DNA from: Heracleum sosnowskyi
Taxonomy: Eukaryota; Streptophyta; Magnoliopsida; Apiales; Apiaceae
DNA length: 64,000 nt
Direction: 5' to 3'
NCBI GenBank assembly: GCA_030848705.1
Contig: CM061244.1
Location: 51,687,190-51,751,189 of the forward strand
This document shows positions 11,236 through 22,200 of the stretch, one piece after another. The notes below the pieces were generated by a model. The model did no database searches, was not told where the DNA came from, and worked only from the letters and a program-made list of their open reading frames with translations. Numbering within the stretch: the stretch's first letter is position 1; each line of letters starts with the position of its first letter. Position numbers and translations under genes: made by a program.

Positions 11236-13560
11236 ATGTCTGAAGAAAATCAAGCTGCTCCCAAGGCTGAACAGGTTAAACCTAATTCTGTGAGTAGATA
11301 TGAAACAATCAGGGTTCCGATTCTCAGGCCTGTAGAGTATCCGATTTGGAAGGTGAAGATGACCATGTTCCTGGAGGCTACAGATCCAGAATACCTTGAC
11401 AGAATCTATGATGGTCCTCATATGCCGACTAAATTGTCCCCTGTTGTTGATGGACAAGCACAAAAGACTGTTCCAAAGGAAAAGAAAGATATGACTCCTG
11501 AGGATATCTCATCAATTGCAAAGGATGCAAAGGTTAGACATCTTCTCCACAGTGCGTTAGATAACGTTATGTCTAACAGAGTAATTGGCTGCAAAACTGC
11601 CAAAGAAATATGGGATGCTCTAGAAGTCAGATGCCAAGGAACAGGTGCTATTAAGAAGAATAGAAAGACAATACTCACACAGGAGTATGAGCACTTTGAT
11701 TCAAGAACTAATGAAACCTTGACTGAGACTTATGACAGATTTTGCAAACTGTTGAACGATCTGTCTCTGGTTGATAAAGAATATGAACTTGAAGAGTCAA
11801 ATCTCAAGTTTCTTTTATCTCTACCTGAAAAGTGGGATTTAAAGGCAACAACAATCAGAGATAATTATGATCTTGCTGATACAGATCTTGATGAGATCTA
11901 TGGATTGTTAAAGACTCATGAACTTGAGATAGAACAAAGAAACAGAAGATCCAGCAAGAAGACAAAATCTATTGCTCTCAAAGTTGAGGAGAAGCCCATA
12001 AAGAAGGAATCATCAAGGAAGAAAGCCAAGGGAAAGGCTTTAGTCATAAAATCTGAGAGTGAGTCATCAAACTCTGATGATGATTCAAACTCTGATGAAG
12101 CTTCTGATTCTGAGGATGATGAAGAGGAGATGATGCAAATGGCTGCCTTGATGGTAAAGACATTTAAGAAGATGGGATTCAAGAACTTCAAGAAGGGTAA
12201 AAGATTCTCAAGAAGAGATTCAAATTCTGAGAAGAAGAATTTCAGAAAGTCTGATGGAAGGGATACCAAATCTGGTAAGAAGGACAAATCTGAGGTCCAG
12301 TGCTACAAGTGCAAAGAGATGGGTCACTATGCTCCAGAGTGCAAGAAAGGAAGAAGTGAAAAAGCACTCATCTCTAAAGGCAAAGACTGGGCAGATACTT
12401 CAGATTCTGATGATGGAGTGAATTATGCTCTTATGGCTACTGTCAGAGATGAGACTGAATCATCTGAAAATAAGGTACCCCTAACTACTTATGCTTATGA
12501 TACTGATAATATATCTGAGTTAAGAGTATATCTGAAAAGCGTACATGTTAGCTATAGGGATCAGACTTTAGAAAATGAGAGAATTAAAGCTGAGAATCTA
12601 AGTCTTAAAGAAAGAAACAAGTTTCTTGAAAGAGAACTTGAGAATATGAAGCAGATTCAAAAAGAAAGAGATGATGCTGTTTATGTAGAACAGGAGTTGC
12701 TGAAAAGATATAAGCAACTAGAATCTGATTTAGAGAAGGAAAGAAAAATAATCAAGACTTGGACAGATTCTGGAAGAGACACTCATCAAGTGTTTCAGAC
12801 TGATTCTGTAGGTTTAGGTTATTGTGAAAATGATGAACTTAGGTTTAAAGACAAGGTTAAGGTAAAACCACAACTTAAACCTGTGAAATTTGTTCAAGAA
12901 GCCAATAAGTTAAAATCTGTTGTAATAAGGGAAGCTGATATGGAATCAGATGAATCTTGTGACAAACAGGAAAATATTATAACAGAAAAACTTATGGAAA
13001 TAGAAGCTGTTAGAAAACCAGTAAAAACTTGTGAAAAACAGGTTAATGTTGGCTTGATGACAGGAAAACAGTTCAATCACAAGCTAAAAGAGGTAAAGTC
13101 TTCCATGAAACCTAAAGGTTCCAAGAGGAATAGGAATGGAAAAGTAGGCATAAATAATAGAAATAATCATATGCCTAATGCTAGTGCCTCAAGAAAAACA
13201 TGTTATAATTGTGGTAGTTCTAATCATCTTGCTAGATTTTGCACTAAGAACAAACATATTAATTCTTTACCTTCTACTTCAGAAGTAAAGAATGATTATG
13301 TTAGAGTAAGACCACAGACCTTATGCAAACATTGTGGGAGCACTTGGCATTCTATTTACACATGTAAGAGTTATCATGCAATTTATCATAACTATTATGA
13401 GCTAAAACCCAACTTGAAATGGGTTAGAGCAAACTCTGCTAGTGTAAAATCTGACAATGTTAGTTTAAACTCTGATAATACAGATTCCGCTGCAAAAGCT
13501 AACACTGTTAAGAAGGACAAAGGATCCAAGCAAGTCTGGATCCTTAAAACTAACACTTAG
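11236..13560 (+). CDS. Long Gag of B (unspliced form, 774 aa)
   Basis: Intact ORF encoding a nucleocapsid-type structural protein. Residues 1-413 match the Gag part of A: retrotransposon Gag N-terminal region (YPIWKVKMTMFLEA), an acidic and Ser-rich linker, a Lys/Arg-rich stretch and the knuckle CYKCKEMGHYAPEC. Residues 414-774 are read only if the GT-AG segment 12475-13579 is retained. They hold a strong heptad-like coiled coil (LENERIKAENLSLKERNKFL onward) and two more CCHC knuckles, CYNCGSSNHLARFC and CKHCGSTWHSIYTC. The stop (TAG 13558-13560) lies 19 bases before the putative acceptor, and pol is in another frame, so stop readthrough alone would not reach pol. Expected role: RNA binding and particle assembly. 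Confidence 0.92.
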   Translation: MSEENQAAPKAEQVKPNSVSRYETIRVPILRPVEYPIWKVKMTMFLEATDPEYLDRIYDGPHMPTKLSPVVDGQAQKTVPKEKKDMTPEDISSIAKDAKVRHLLHSALDNVMSNRVIGCKTAKEIWDALEVRCQGTGAIKKNRKTILTQEYEHFDSRTNETLTETYDRFCKLLNDLSLVDKEYELEESNLKFLLSLPEKWDLKATTIRDNYDLADTDLDEIYGLLKTHELEIEQRNRRSSKKTKSIALKVEEKPIKKESSRKKAKGKALVIKSESESSNSDDDSNSDEASDSEDDEEEMMQMAALMVKTFKKMGFKNFKKGKRFSRRDSNSEKKNFRKSDGRDTKSGKKDKSEVQCYKCKEMGHYAPECKKGRSEKALISKGKDWADTSDSDDGVNYALMATVRDETESSENKVPLTTYAYDTDNISELRVYLKSVHVSYRDQTLENERIKAENLSLKERNKFLERELENMKQIQKERDDAVYVEQELLKRYKQLESDLEKERKIIKTWTDSGRDTHQVFQTDSVGLGYCENDELRFKDKVKVKPQLKPVKFVQEANKLKSVVIREADMESDESCDKQENIITEKLMEIEAVRKPVKTCEKQVNVGLMTGKQFNHKLKEVKSSMKPKGSKRNRNGKVGINNRNNHMPNASASRKTCYNCGSSNHLARFCTKNKHINSLPSTSEVKNDYVRVRPQTLCKHCGSTWHSIYTCKSYHAIYHNYYELKPNLKWVRANSASVKSDNVSLNSDNTDSAAKANTVKKDKGSKQVWILKTNT

Positions 13561-13579
13561 TGTTTGTTTGTGAATGCAG
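12475..13579 (+). other. Putative retained/spliced intron between gag and pol of B
   Basis: AAG|GTACCC at the left and TTTGTTTGTGAATGCAG|GGT at the right; 1,105 bp. An ACTAAC sequence near 13549 would serve as a branch point at a normal distance. The donor falls after a whole codon (413 codons from the ATG) and the acceptor is followed by the pol frame, so splicing gives an in-frame Gag-Pol of about 1,515 residues. Element A lacks exactly this segment. Element D has the same arrangement (61196-62306, 1,111 bp, same remainder modulo 3). Confidence 0.85.
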
Positions 13580-16500
13580 GGTATAATAGAGAGCACACTT
13601 ATCTTGGACAGTGGATGCTCAGGACATATGACTGGAAACAAAGCCCTGCTATCAAACTTTGAGGAGAAAGCTGGCCCAAAAGTTTCCTATGGAGATGGCA
13701 ACATAGGACACACTCTGGGATATGGCAATATCAATCTTGGAAGTGTCATCATCACAAATGTAGCTCTAGTCTCAGGACTCAAGCATAATCTGTTGTCTGT
13801 GAGTCAAATCTGTGACAGAGGAAACCATGTAGATTTTCATAGTGAATACTGTGAAATTATCAGTAAATCTACTGGAAAAGTTGTTCTAGTTGGACACAGG
13901 CGCAACAATATTTATGAAGCAAGTTTGGTAACAAACTCTGATGGAAGTACAGTGTGTCTGACTGCAAAGATGTCAAATGAAGAGAGTTGGAATTGGCACA
14001 AGAAGCTTTCTCATCTCAATTTGAACAACATCAATGAGCTGATAAGAAAGGATCTTGTAAGAGGACTTCCAAAATCAATACTTAATCTAGATGGTCTATG
14101 TGATTCTTGTCAAAAGGCCAAGCAAAGGAAGTCATCTTTCAAGAACAAATCTGAATCTTCAGTAGTGGAACCTTATCATCTTCTACATGTTGATCTCTTT
14201 GGACCAGTGAATGTGATGTCAATGGGCAGAAAGAAATATGCTCTAGTAATTGTTGATGAATATACTAGATATACATGGGTGTATTTCCTATCAAAGAAGG
14301 ATGAAACTGCTCAAATTCTGATGGATCATGTAAATCTACTGGACAAAGGATCACAGCACAAAGTCAAAATTATAAGGAGTGATAATGGAACTGAATTCAG
14401 AAACTCAATATTGGAAGCTTTCTGCAAGGAAAGAGGAGTCAAACAAGAATTTTCTGCACCTGGAACTCCACAGCAAAATGGTGTAGTTGAAAGAAAGAAC
14501 AGAACCTTAATTGAAGCTGCCAGAACTATGCTAGATGAAGCAAAATTGCCAACTTATTTCTGGGCAGAAGCTGTTCAAACTGCTTGTTTTACTCAAAATG
14601 CAACTCTGATCAACAAGCATGGAAAAACACCATATGAGATGGTGAAAAACAAGAAGCCAAATTTGAAATATTTTCATATATTTGGATGCAAATGCTTTGT
14701 GTTGAAGACTCATCCTGAACAGTTGACCAAGTTCGAGTTAAAAGCTGATGAAGGAATCTTTGTTGGCTATCCATTGTCAACAAAAGCATTCAGAGTTTAC
14801 AATCTGAGAACAAAGGTGATCATGGAATCCATACATGTGTCGTTTGATGACAAGAAAATAATTGGACTTGAAGACAAGGATGGATATGATCAACTACGTT
14901 TTGAAAATGAAGATCTATTCTCTGATGGTATAAACTCTGATGAAGCAGGGTTGACAAACTCTGACGAAGCATACTCTGAACCTCTACTGGTAAATACTGG
15001 AGAAACTGGAAATTCTCAAATTGAACAAAATAGAGAACCAGTTGAGGGGGAGCGTGAAGAAGCTCAACAAGACACAGCAAGTGAGTCAGTTGAGGAAACT
15101 GATTTAAACTCTGACAGCTCAAACACTGAGCCATCCAACTCAGGGGGAGCCTCAGATGCTGCAGAAAGTCAACATATGGATCAGGAGAGCATGGATCAAG
15201 GGGGAGGATCCAATAATGATGCAAGAAACCACTTACCAACTGCAAGAAAGTGGACACAGGCACACACACCTGATCTTATAATTGGAGATCCTGATGCTAG
15301 TGTGAGAACTAGAAGTGCAACAAACAATGAGTGTCTGTATCATGCTTTCTTGTCTCAAACAGAACCAAAGAAAGTGGAAGAAGCTCTTCAAGATGCTAAT
15401 TGGATTACAGCAATGCAAGAAGAGTTAAATGAATTTGAAAGAAATGAAGTCTGGACACTTGTACCTAGACCAAAGAATAGATCAATTGTAGGTACAAAGT
15501 GGGTTTTCAGAAACAAGACTGACAGTGAAGGTGTGATTACAAGGAACAAGGCTAGACTTGTGGCTAAAGGTTATTCACAACAGGAAGGAATTGACTATGA
15601 TGAAACCTTTGCTCCAGTTGCAAGATTGGAGGCCATAAGAATTTTTCTGGCCTATGCTGCACACAAGAAGTTTAAAGTCTTTCAGATGGATGTAAAGAGT
15701 GCTTTTCTCAATGGGAAGCTTGAAGAAGAAGTGTTTGTTGAACAACCACCAGGATTTGTAGATTCCAAGCATCCAGATTATGTCTACAGGCTTGACAAGG
15801 CATTATATGGACTAAAGCAAGCACCAAGAGCATGGTATGAAACTCTTGCTCAATTTCTTTTAGAAAGTGGGTTCACAAGAGGTACGATTGATAAAACCTT
15901 GTTTTATTTCAATTCTGGTGATGATTTGCTTTTAGTTCAAATTTATGTAGATGATATTATTTTTGGATCTACTAATGACAAACTTTGTAAGAAGTTTGCA
16001 AAGCTTATGCAGTCCAGGTATCAAATGAGCATGATGGGAGAGCTTAGTTATTTTCTAGGCTTACAGGTCAAGCAAACAGATGATGGGATTTTTATCAATC
16101 AAGCAAAGTATACCAGAAATCTTCTAAAGAAATTTGGTATGCTTGACAGTTCATCTGCAACAACTCCCATGGCTACAGCAACGAAGCTTGACAAAGACAC
16201 AGGAGCCTCAGTAGATATGACTAACTACAGAGGAATGATAGGGTCTTTACTGTATCTTACTGCAAGTAGACCTGATATCATGTATGCAACATGTCTTTGT
16301 GCAAGATTTCAAGCAGATCCCAGAGAGCCTCATCTAACAGCTGTAAAAAGGATCTTCAAATATCTCAAAGGAACCATAACCCTGGGTTTGTGGTATCCTA
16401 GAGAATCAGAGTTTAAGTTAATTGGTTACTCTGATGCAGATTTTGCAGGCTGTAAGATAGACAGAAAAAGTACAAGTGGAAGCTGTCAATTTTTAGGTGA

Positions 16501-16888
16501 CAGATTGGTTTCTTGGTACAGTAAGAAACAGAAATCAATTTCTACATCCACTGCAGAAGCAGAGTATATAGCAGCTGGTAGCTGTTGTGCACAGATTTTA
16601 TGGATGAAGAATCAATTGCTGGATTATGGATTAAGGTACTCTAGAATACCTATCTTCTGTGATAACCAAAGTGCTATTGCTATGACAGGAAATCCAGTAC
16701 AGCATTCCATGACAAAGCACATCAGCATACGGTATCATTTTATCAGAGAACATGTGGAAGAAGGAAACATTGAGCTTCATTTTGTGTCTACAGACCAACA
16801 ACTTGCAGATATCTTCACCAAACCTTTGAGTGAAGCTACTTTTACAAGATTGGTAAATGAACTTGGAATGATCTCTGGTTCTGACTAG
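13574..16888 (+). CDS. Pol of B (protease, integrase, reverse transcriptase, RNase H), intact
   Basis: Open frame of 1,104 codons. The first usable codon after the putative acceptor is 13580; the ATG at 13574 lies across the acceptor and is unlikely to be a true start, so Pol is probably made as the spliced Gag-Pol fusion. Visible motifs: aspartic protease DSG at residue 12; integrase zinc region WHKKLSHLN...CDSCQKAK; integrase catalytic D207, D270, E306 (D-35-E); RT with VWTLVPRPKNRSIVGTKWVF and YVDD at 791-794; RNase H SDADFAG near 954; C-terminal TKHISIRYHF and ADIFTK. Copia domain order. No internal stops, unlike A and D. The integrase-RT linker is rich in NSD/NSE and contains three GGGGGAG tracts. 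Confidence 0.94.
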   Translation: MQGIIESTLILDSGCSGHMTGNKALLSNFEEKAGPKVSYGDGNIGHTLGYGNINLGSVIITNVALVSGLKHNLLSVSQICDRGNHVDFHSEYCEIISKSTGKVVLVGHRRNNIYEASLVTNSDGSTVCLTAKMSNEESWNWHKKLSHLNLNNINELIRKDLVRGLPKSILNLDGLCDSCQKAKQRKSSFKNKSESSVVEPYHLLHVDLFGPVNVMSMGRKKYALVIVDEYTRYTWVYFLSKKDETAQILMDHVNLLDKGSQHKVKIIRSDNGTEFRNSILEAFCKERGVKQEFSAPGTPQQNGVVERKNRTLIEAARTMLDEAKLPTYFWAEAVQTACFTQNATLINKHGKTPYEMVKNKKPNLKYFHIFGCKCFVLKTHPEQLTKFELKADEGIFVGYPLSTKAFRVYNLRTKVIMESIHVSFDDKKIIGLEDKDGYDQLRFENEDLFSDGINSDEAGLTNSDEAYSEPLLVNTGETGNSQIEQNREPVEGEREEAQQDTASESVEETDLNSDSSNTEPSNSGGASDAAESQHMDQESMDQGGGSNNDARNHLPTARKWTQAHTPDLIIGDPDASVRTRSATNNECLYHAFLSQTEPKKVEEALQDANWITAMQEELNEFERNEVWTLVPRPKNRSIVGTKWVFRNKTDSEGVITRNKARLVAKGYSQQEGIDYDETFAPVARLEAIRIFLAYAAHKKFKVFQMDVKSAFLNGKLEEEVFVEQPPGFVDSKHPDYVYRLDKALYGLKQAPRAWYETLAQFLLESGFTRGTIDKTLFYFNSGDDLLLVQIYVDDIIFGSTNDKLCKKFAKLMQSRYQMSMMGELSYFLGLQVKQTDDGIFINQAKYTRNLLKKFGMLDSSSATTPMATATKLDKDTGASVDMTNYRGMIGSLLYLTASRPDIMYATCLCARFQADPREPHLTAVKRIFKYLKGTITLGLWYPRESEFKLIGYSDADFAGCKIDRKSTSGSCQFLGDRLVSWYSKKQKSISTSTAEAEYIAAGSCCAQILWMKNQLLDYGLRYSRIPIFCDNQSAIAMTGNPVQHSMTKHISIRYHFIREHVEEGNIELHFVSTDQQLADIFTKPLSEATFTRLVNELGMISGSD

Positions 16889-17490
16889 AGATACGGGTTA
16901 GACTCACTTTTTATGTTCATGATTTCTTACATATGTTAACTGTTATGTGAACCAGCATGTTAAACTCTGATGATAAACTCTGTGAAGTGTTAGTCATACT
17001 CTGAAAGCATACTCTGAAGATAAACTCTGTTGGTCATACTCTGGTAATTATAGTTTAATGCTATTCTCTGGTAATTCTGTCTGAGACATATGGACCAATG
17101 AAGAAATTTGTATGAAGCATAATTCTCAGTAAGTAATTGTGAATCCTTAAGAGTTGATAGATTCTGATCTCAAATATGTGCAGTACGCTAACACAGCATG
17201 ATACTGTCTCTATATTTATAGCATCTCTTAGTTTATTGATCCTATACACTGAGTCTGTATTAGCTGTTTGCATTTTCTCTCATAAGTTAATTATAAGTAC
17301 TGATGAAAAGTCTAAACTCTGATTATTAATTTCAAATAATTCACCCTCAAATCAAAAGATGCCAAACAGAGCACAAATTCCTTTGAGATCATGTTGTGCC
17401 TAGGAAGATCCAGGAACTTATTGTATGAAATAAGGGCTAAAATCTTTGATTTTTGGTGACTAGTGCCAACCACTGATTACTGGAAAAATA

Positions 17491-17529
<39 letters not shown>

Positions 17530-18326
17530 ATAATAATAAATAAATAAAAAATTTAAAGGGGGTGAAAAATAAAAGACATATCCAAATGAAAGGATATCAG
17601 TTATACAGAGTTTAGATAGAAAAATCAGTGTCTATGTTATACATGAGAGTTTAGGCAACCAGTTTTTACTACTTTAGTTTGTGGATTTTATGCACTTTGA
17701 GATGATCTAAATACTGATTTCGGTAAACTCTGCTATTACACACACATTTTTCACAACTGTACAGATTGAGAAAAGAGTTTATTGACAAAGAAGGACAAAT
17801 GGTAAACACTGATGTATTGTGTGAAATACGCCGAGGTTCTTTGTTTTAATCTCTGATGGTTAAAATAATTTCCTTGTTTCAGACAGTTTATGATTTTGGG
17901 TTTAGTCATTTGTTTTTCGAAAAAGTGTGATTGAACAGAGAAAAGATAGAGTTTGTTTGATAGTGATTGACCAATGCTATTGAGTATGTTTATTAAGTCC
18001 TGTTTGTGACCTGTTTGTGATTTGTATTGCTGCTGAGTATGTTAGTTAATTGGTTAAAGTTTTTTTGTCTTTCCAATTACTATGCAATATTGATAATACT
18101 GAAATGTAAAGAAACAAATTTTTCATTAATTGATTCAAATTTACATTCAGACAATTTCATACTTATGTTAAGCTAATCTTTCTGGTACATACTAATCACT
18201 ATGGTTACAAAAGTGAAGATCTATTTAACCAGGATAAGTACTTGAATGCTATCCTACATCGAAGCAGAAGAGCTAGAGCCAGAAGCTATTGTGCTCTACT
18301 ACTTCTGATGAAAGCTACCCAGTTGC
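16889..18326 (+). other. Spacer of B between pol and the antisense ORF
   Basis: Noncoding on the plus strand. It contains the AAACTCTG-type repeat cluster (16961-17042), a poly(A) run of about 35 bases (17493-17527) followed by TAA/TAAA repeats, the AAAGGGGGTGAAAA block (17557) and an acceptor-like TTCCTTGTTTCAG (ending 17882). The part up to about 17940 aligns with the spacer of A; beyond it B has roughly 1 kb not found in A. Confidence 0.6.
17493..17527 (+). repeat. Poly(A) homopolymer in spacer of B
   Basis: Uninterrupted A run, followed by AATAATAATAATAAATAAATAA. Element A has only a short A-rich tract here. Length in the assembly may be imprecise. Confidence 0.9.
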
Positions 18327-18719
18327 TCATCTGGTCATTATACCATTTGGGATAGCTTGAAATCCTCCTAATGATGAATCATCATCATCATCTTCTCGGG
18401 ATCTCTTTCTGCTTTGCAGCTTGCAGGATTCTAAGAAGAGGTTTTCTTTTGAACCCGACAAGAAACTCATTTGAAAAAGCATCAAGCAGATCTCCATGGC
18501 ATCTTCATCTGCGAGGATTGGTGCATCATATGGTCCTGGACGGAAGATGTATACATGAGGGTTGGAGAAAGGCCCTTCGGCTATTTCATCATCTACGATA
18601 AGACCTTCTTCATTCAGGAATGAAAGAACAAGAAACTCATCGATAAGATAGTTTTCTTGTTGCTGCCAATTCATGTTCAAAAACTCTTCCACATCCAGGA
18701 ATTCGAAAGTTCCAGCCAT
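18327..18719 (-). CDS. Antisense accessory ORF inside element B (130 aa, unknown)
   Basis: A minus-strand ORF in the pol-ORF3 spacer, opposite to all other genes of the element. The product is acidic, with an Asp/Glu-rich N-terminal half, a hydrophobic stretch EICLMLFQMSFLSG and a short basic-acidic motif QSRKRSREDDDDD that could be a nuclear signal. A TATA-like GCTTTAAATA lies on the same strand at 18780-18771, about 50 bases before the ATG. Element A has no counterpart: its spacer is about 0.9 kb shorter and ORF3 follows directly. I do not recognise the family. Possibilities are a captured host fragment, an antisense accessory gene, or a chance ORF; the length, the neat boundaries and the upstream TATA-like box favour a real gene. 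Confidence 0.5.
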   Translation of the reverse strand: MAGTFEFLDVEEFLNMNWQQQENYLIDEFLVLSFLNEEGLIVDDEIAEGPFSNPHVYIFRPGPYDAPILADEDAMEICLMLFQMSFLSGSKENLFLESCKLQSRKRSREDDDDDSSLGGFQAIPNGIMTR

Positions 18720-19213
18720 TTTGGTGTATAGTAAGTTTAAGATATGAAGCCTGTTGTTACATTGCTTTGGTATTTAAAGCATTCAAACAGGGTATCTGAA
18801 AGGTTTTTCTTGGAGATTGAAAGGTTATCGAAGCGCTTGGGATACTAAGGTGCGGAGTTTCGAGACAGTCATTATTATTTTGACTGTTGAGTTCTTTGTA
18901 CTTTATTATTTAAATTGATAATTTTATTATTATTGATTTTTTTTTCTTTTAAGCGAATATTTTGAGTGTTATATGTGATGACAGGTGTCTCCACGTTTGC
19001 CCGTGTGTATTGGAAGTTGTTAGATACAGCTGTCAGCGTATTCACGTTTGACATCTGTCCCACTAACATACTTCTAATCTTTACAGTTATTATTTAATAC
19101 ACTACATACACACGATTCAATCTTTTACGCATTTCATCTTTTCATAATATTTTACACACACAAACACTCAAACACTTTCAAAGCCCAGTATTTCTTGTTT
19201 TCAAATCTTACTA
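18720..19213 (+). other. Leader region before ORF3 of B
   Basis: Noncoding. The last ~230 bases resemble the ORF3 leader of A (GTCCCAC...ACATA, a CA-rich stretch, then CAAATCTTACTAATGGC around the start codon). The left part holds the presumed promoter of the antisense ORF. Confidence 0.5.
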
Positions 19214-22200
19214 ATGGCAACTACAGCGTTTATTGCTTCTGAATTAGAATTTGTCCCAAATAACTACTCCGCTCCTGTAGCAAATGAGAACGCACCGGAG
19301 GCGTTTCATTTGATTCAGAGTTTCTTGTCAAACTCTGATATTGGCACTGCTCTCATCGCACCATCGAAGCTGTCTGCAACACAAATCAAATCTTTTTGGC
19401 AGACAGGTGTTTATGATAATGGAGGAGAGTCTGGATCTCCATCTATCATTTTTCAATATGAGGACAATGACTATGCTGTTACTCCTACTACTGTTCGTGA
19501 TGCTTTGGGTCTTGAAGATTTCAATGCATTCACAATCTCTGTTGGCGACTCTGAGCTAGTCAGGATGATGAACGAAATAGGTTACTCAGGACCACTGACA
19601 AAGATTGGTCAATTGAAGCGACCGCTCTTGAGAAAGGAATGGAGTTTCTTTTTCGACTGCATTACAAGAGCGTTCGGGAAAAAGTGCACAAACTGGGATG
19701 CAATTCCCACTGATAGTCTACAGATCGGGTATTCTCTTCTCTATGGCAGTCAATTTGATGTTGCTAGATTAGTTTTAACTAATATTGGTGAGAAAATGCT
19801 AGAGAATAGAAATGTTGTTTACTTCTCTAGGTTTTGTCAATTGATATTCAATCATTGCTGTCTTGATGTTGAGATTTTAGATGAGGATGTAATTCTTTCA
19901 TTTAAATTGCACAAACGTATATTCTCTGATCTTATCAACAAGGATAACAAGAAAGGAGAAGTTGGTCCTTTAATGTTACCTGCATCTGTGCAACAATTTC
20001 TTGACAACTTACAACAGCAAAATGTCTCAACTGCTGAAGCTGGACCTTCTGTATCTCAACCACAGAGGTCAAAGAGATCTAAAGTTCGAGCAGTTAAGTC
20101 TGGTTTGCAACAACCTGAAGCTGGGGTATCAAGTACTGAAGAGATGCCTCAGAGAAAAAGAATGAAGAAAAAGAGAGCTCAACGAGCAAAGACTGTTGCT
20201 GCTGATTCTGTTGCAGACTCAGATACTGAAGCTGATGACGAAAATCTTCATCAGAGAAAGAGAAGATTAGTTGCTAATCAACTTTTTGGTGATATTATTG
20301 CTAATATGAATAAAGAACCTGAGGAAGCTGCAAATCCAGAAGCTGTCAATCAAGACAGGCTAAATACTGATGATATTCAGATGGATTTTGATAGAGAAGC
20401 TCCTACATCAATTGCTAATGATGTAGTTGAGGAAGCTGCTGCTCATTCTGACAGCAGAATTTTTGATCATGAAGAACATGCAATGGATGCTGATCAAGCT
20501 ACTACTGAGATAGTAGAAACTGTAGTTTCTCATACTGAAATTATTTCTCTTGATTTTGAGAAAGGAGAAGAAGTTGATCAGACCATAGCTGATCATTTTA
20601 CAGAAGCTGTTGCTGTACCTGCTGATGCAACAGAGAATGTTCCTGTAGCAGCAGAGTTTGTTGCAAACTCTGAAGATGCTCTTGTTCTTGAAGCTCTACA
20701 ACAATCAGTTGTTCAGATTGTTCAGAGAGAAGCAGAGGTACTTGCTAAAGTAAACTCTAATATTCCTGAAACTGTTGCAGAGAAAGTCAATGATGAAGCT
20801 GCACAGTTAGAACATGAAATCACTGCTGAACATGTTCCTGAAGAGATTGCAAGAGAGGATGACAATGTTAATGCTAGTCCTGCTCATTCACCTTCACACA
20901 TATCTGACATTCAAGCCAACTCTGATGAAGAAAGAGAGTTCAATAGGGCTACTGAAGAACATTTTCAAGATATGTACTTCAAGAACTGGACAGCAGCAGA
21001 TTGTATTTTCACTTCACAAAGGGCTGCTGATTTAACTGCTAACTCTGTTAAAGAGATTACAAATCCTGAACTTCTCAGTCATTTCAAAGCAACTGTTGTT
21101 CAAATCAAATCATTAAACAATCGTTTTGATGCTTCTGATAAGGTGATTGAAGGGTTAAGGAATGATATAGCTACAAGAGAGCTTACACAGCAGAAGGACA
21201 AATCTCTATACATCTCTTTGTGTAAAGAGCAAAGGACTTTTAATTCTAGATTGTCGAAAGTTGAGGAGAATCAAACTGCCATGTCTGCCCAACTAACTTC
21301 AATTTCTACTGCTCTGGAGTTGCTGACATCAGTACTACTTTCTGATGATGTCAAAAAAGGGGGAGAGTGTACCAAGTGACAAATGCAAAGACACTCAAGC
21401 TCTGAGACGGAGGGATGATGGTAATGATGGTGGAAGCAAGGGAGGTGAATCTGAAAAGAGTTTAGGCTTAAGACCATCAAGATCAAGATCAAACTCTGAG
21501 AGAAGATCAAACTCTGGTAAGGAAAAAGTAATTTCTGCCAGTGGTTCAAGGCTCAAAAGTTTGATAAACACTGATAAGCCTAGTACTGATGAGGAAGTTG
21601 CTGCTAAAGTATTTATAGCAGAACATGGAAAAGATGTTACAATTGAAGATATCCAAGCTGAAGAGCAAATGCTTGCTGAAGAACACAGGAAGAATCTTGA
21701 AGCTGGGATATACAAAAAGAAAGAAATCAAGGCTCCTAGAAAGAAAGAAACTGGAATTATTATTAAAGAAAATACTCAACAGAGTATACAATACACCAGG
21801 AGGCCTATGATTAGAAATACTGATAAGGGTAAAGGCAAAATGATTGAAGAGCCTAACCTGAAAAAGAAAGATATTTCAACCTCTGACATTGCTCAAGTTG
21901 AAACAAGATTAGCTAAATCAACCTCTGACGCTGCTCAAGTTAATGATACTATTGAAGTTAAGCCAACCACTGACAATGCTCAAGTTGTGCAAACTCAGCT
22001 AGCTTCACAACTCCAAGGTACTTTTAGAAGACCTGTTTTATCTGAAGCTCTGACACTTCAACCTGTGGACTTTTCTAAAACCAGGACTGTACTTGGAAAA
22101 GAAACTTTTGATAAAGCTGGTTTAGGTTCACATAGGGAGAAGAGAATAAACAACAGATCTGGAGATCAATCATCATTGGCAGTATCTGGCACTATTACTC

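Noticed and set aside
13558..13582. Stop-codon readthrough between gag and pol, as known in some Sireviruses
   Set aside because: In B and D pol is in a different frame from gag, so readthrough alone would not express it; a frameshift near the stop is possible but does not explain the exact GT-AG loss in A.
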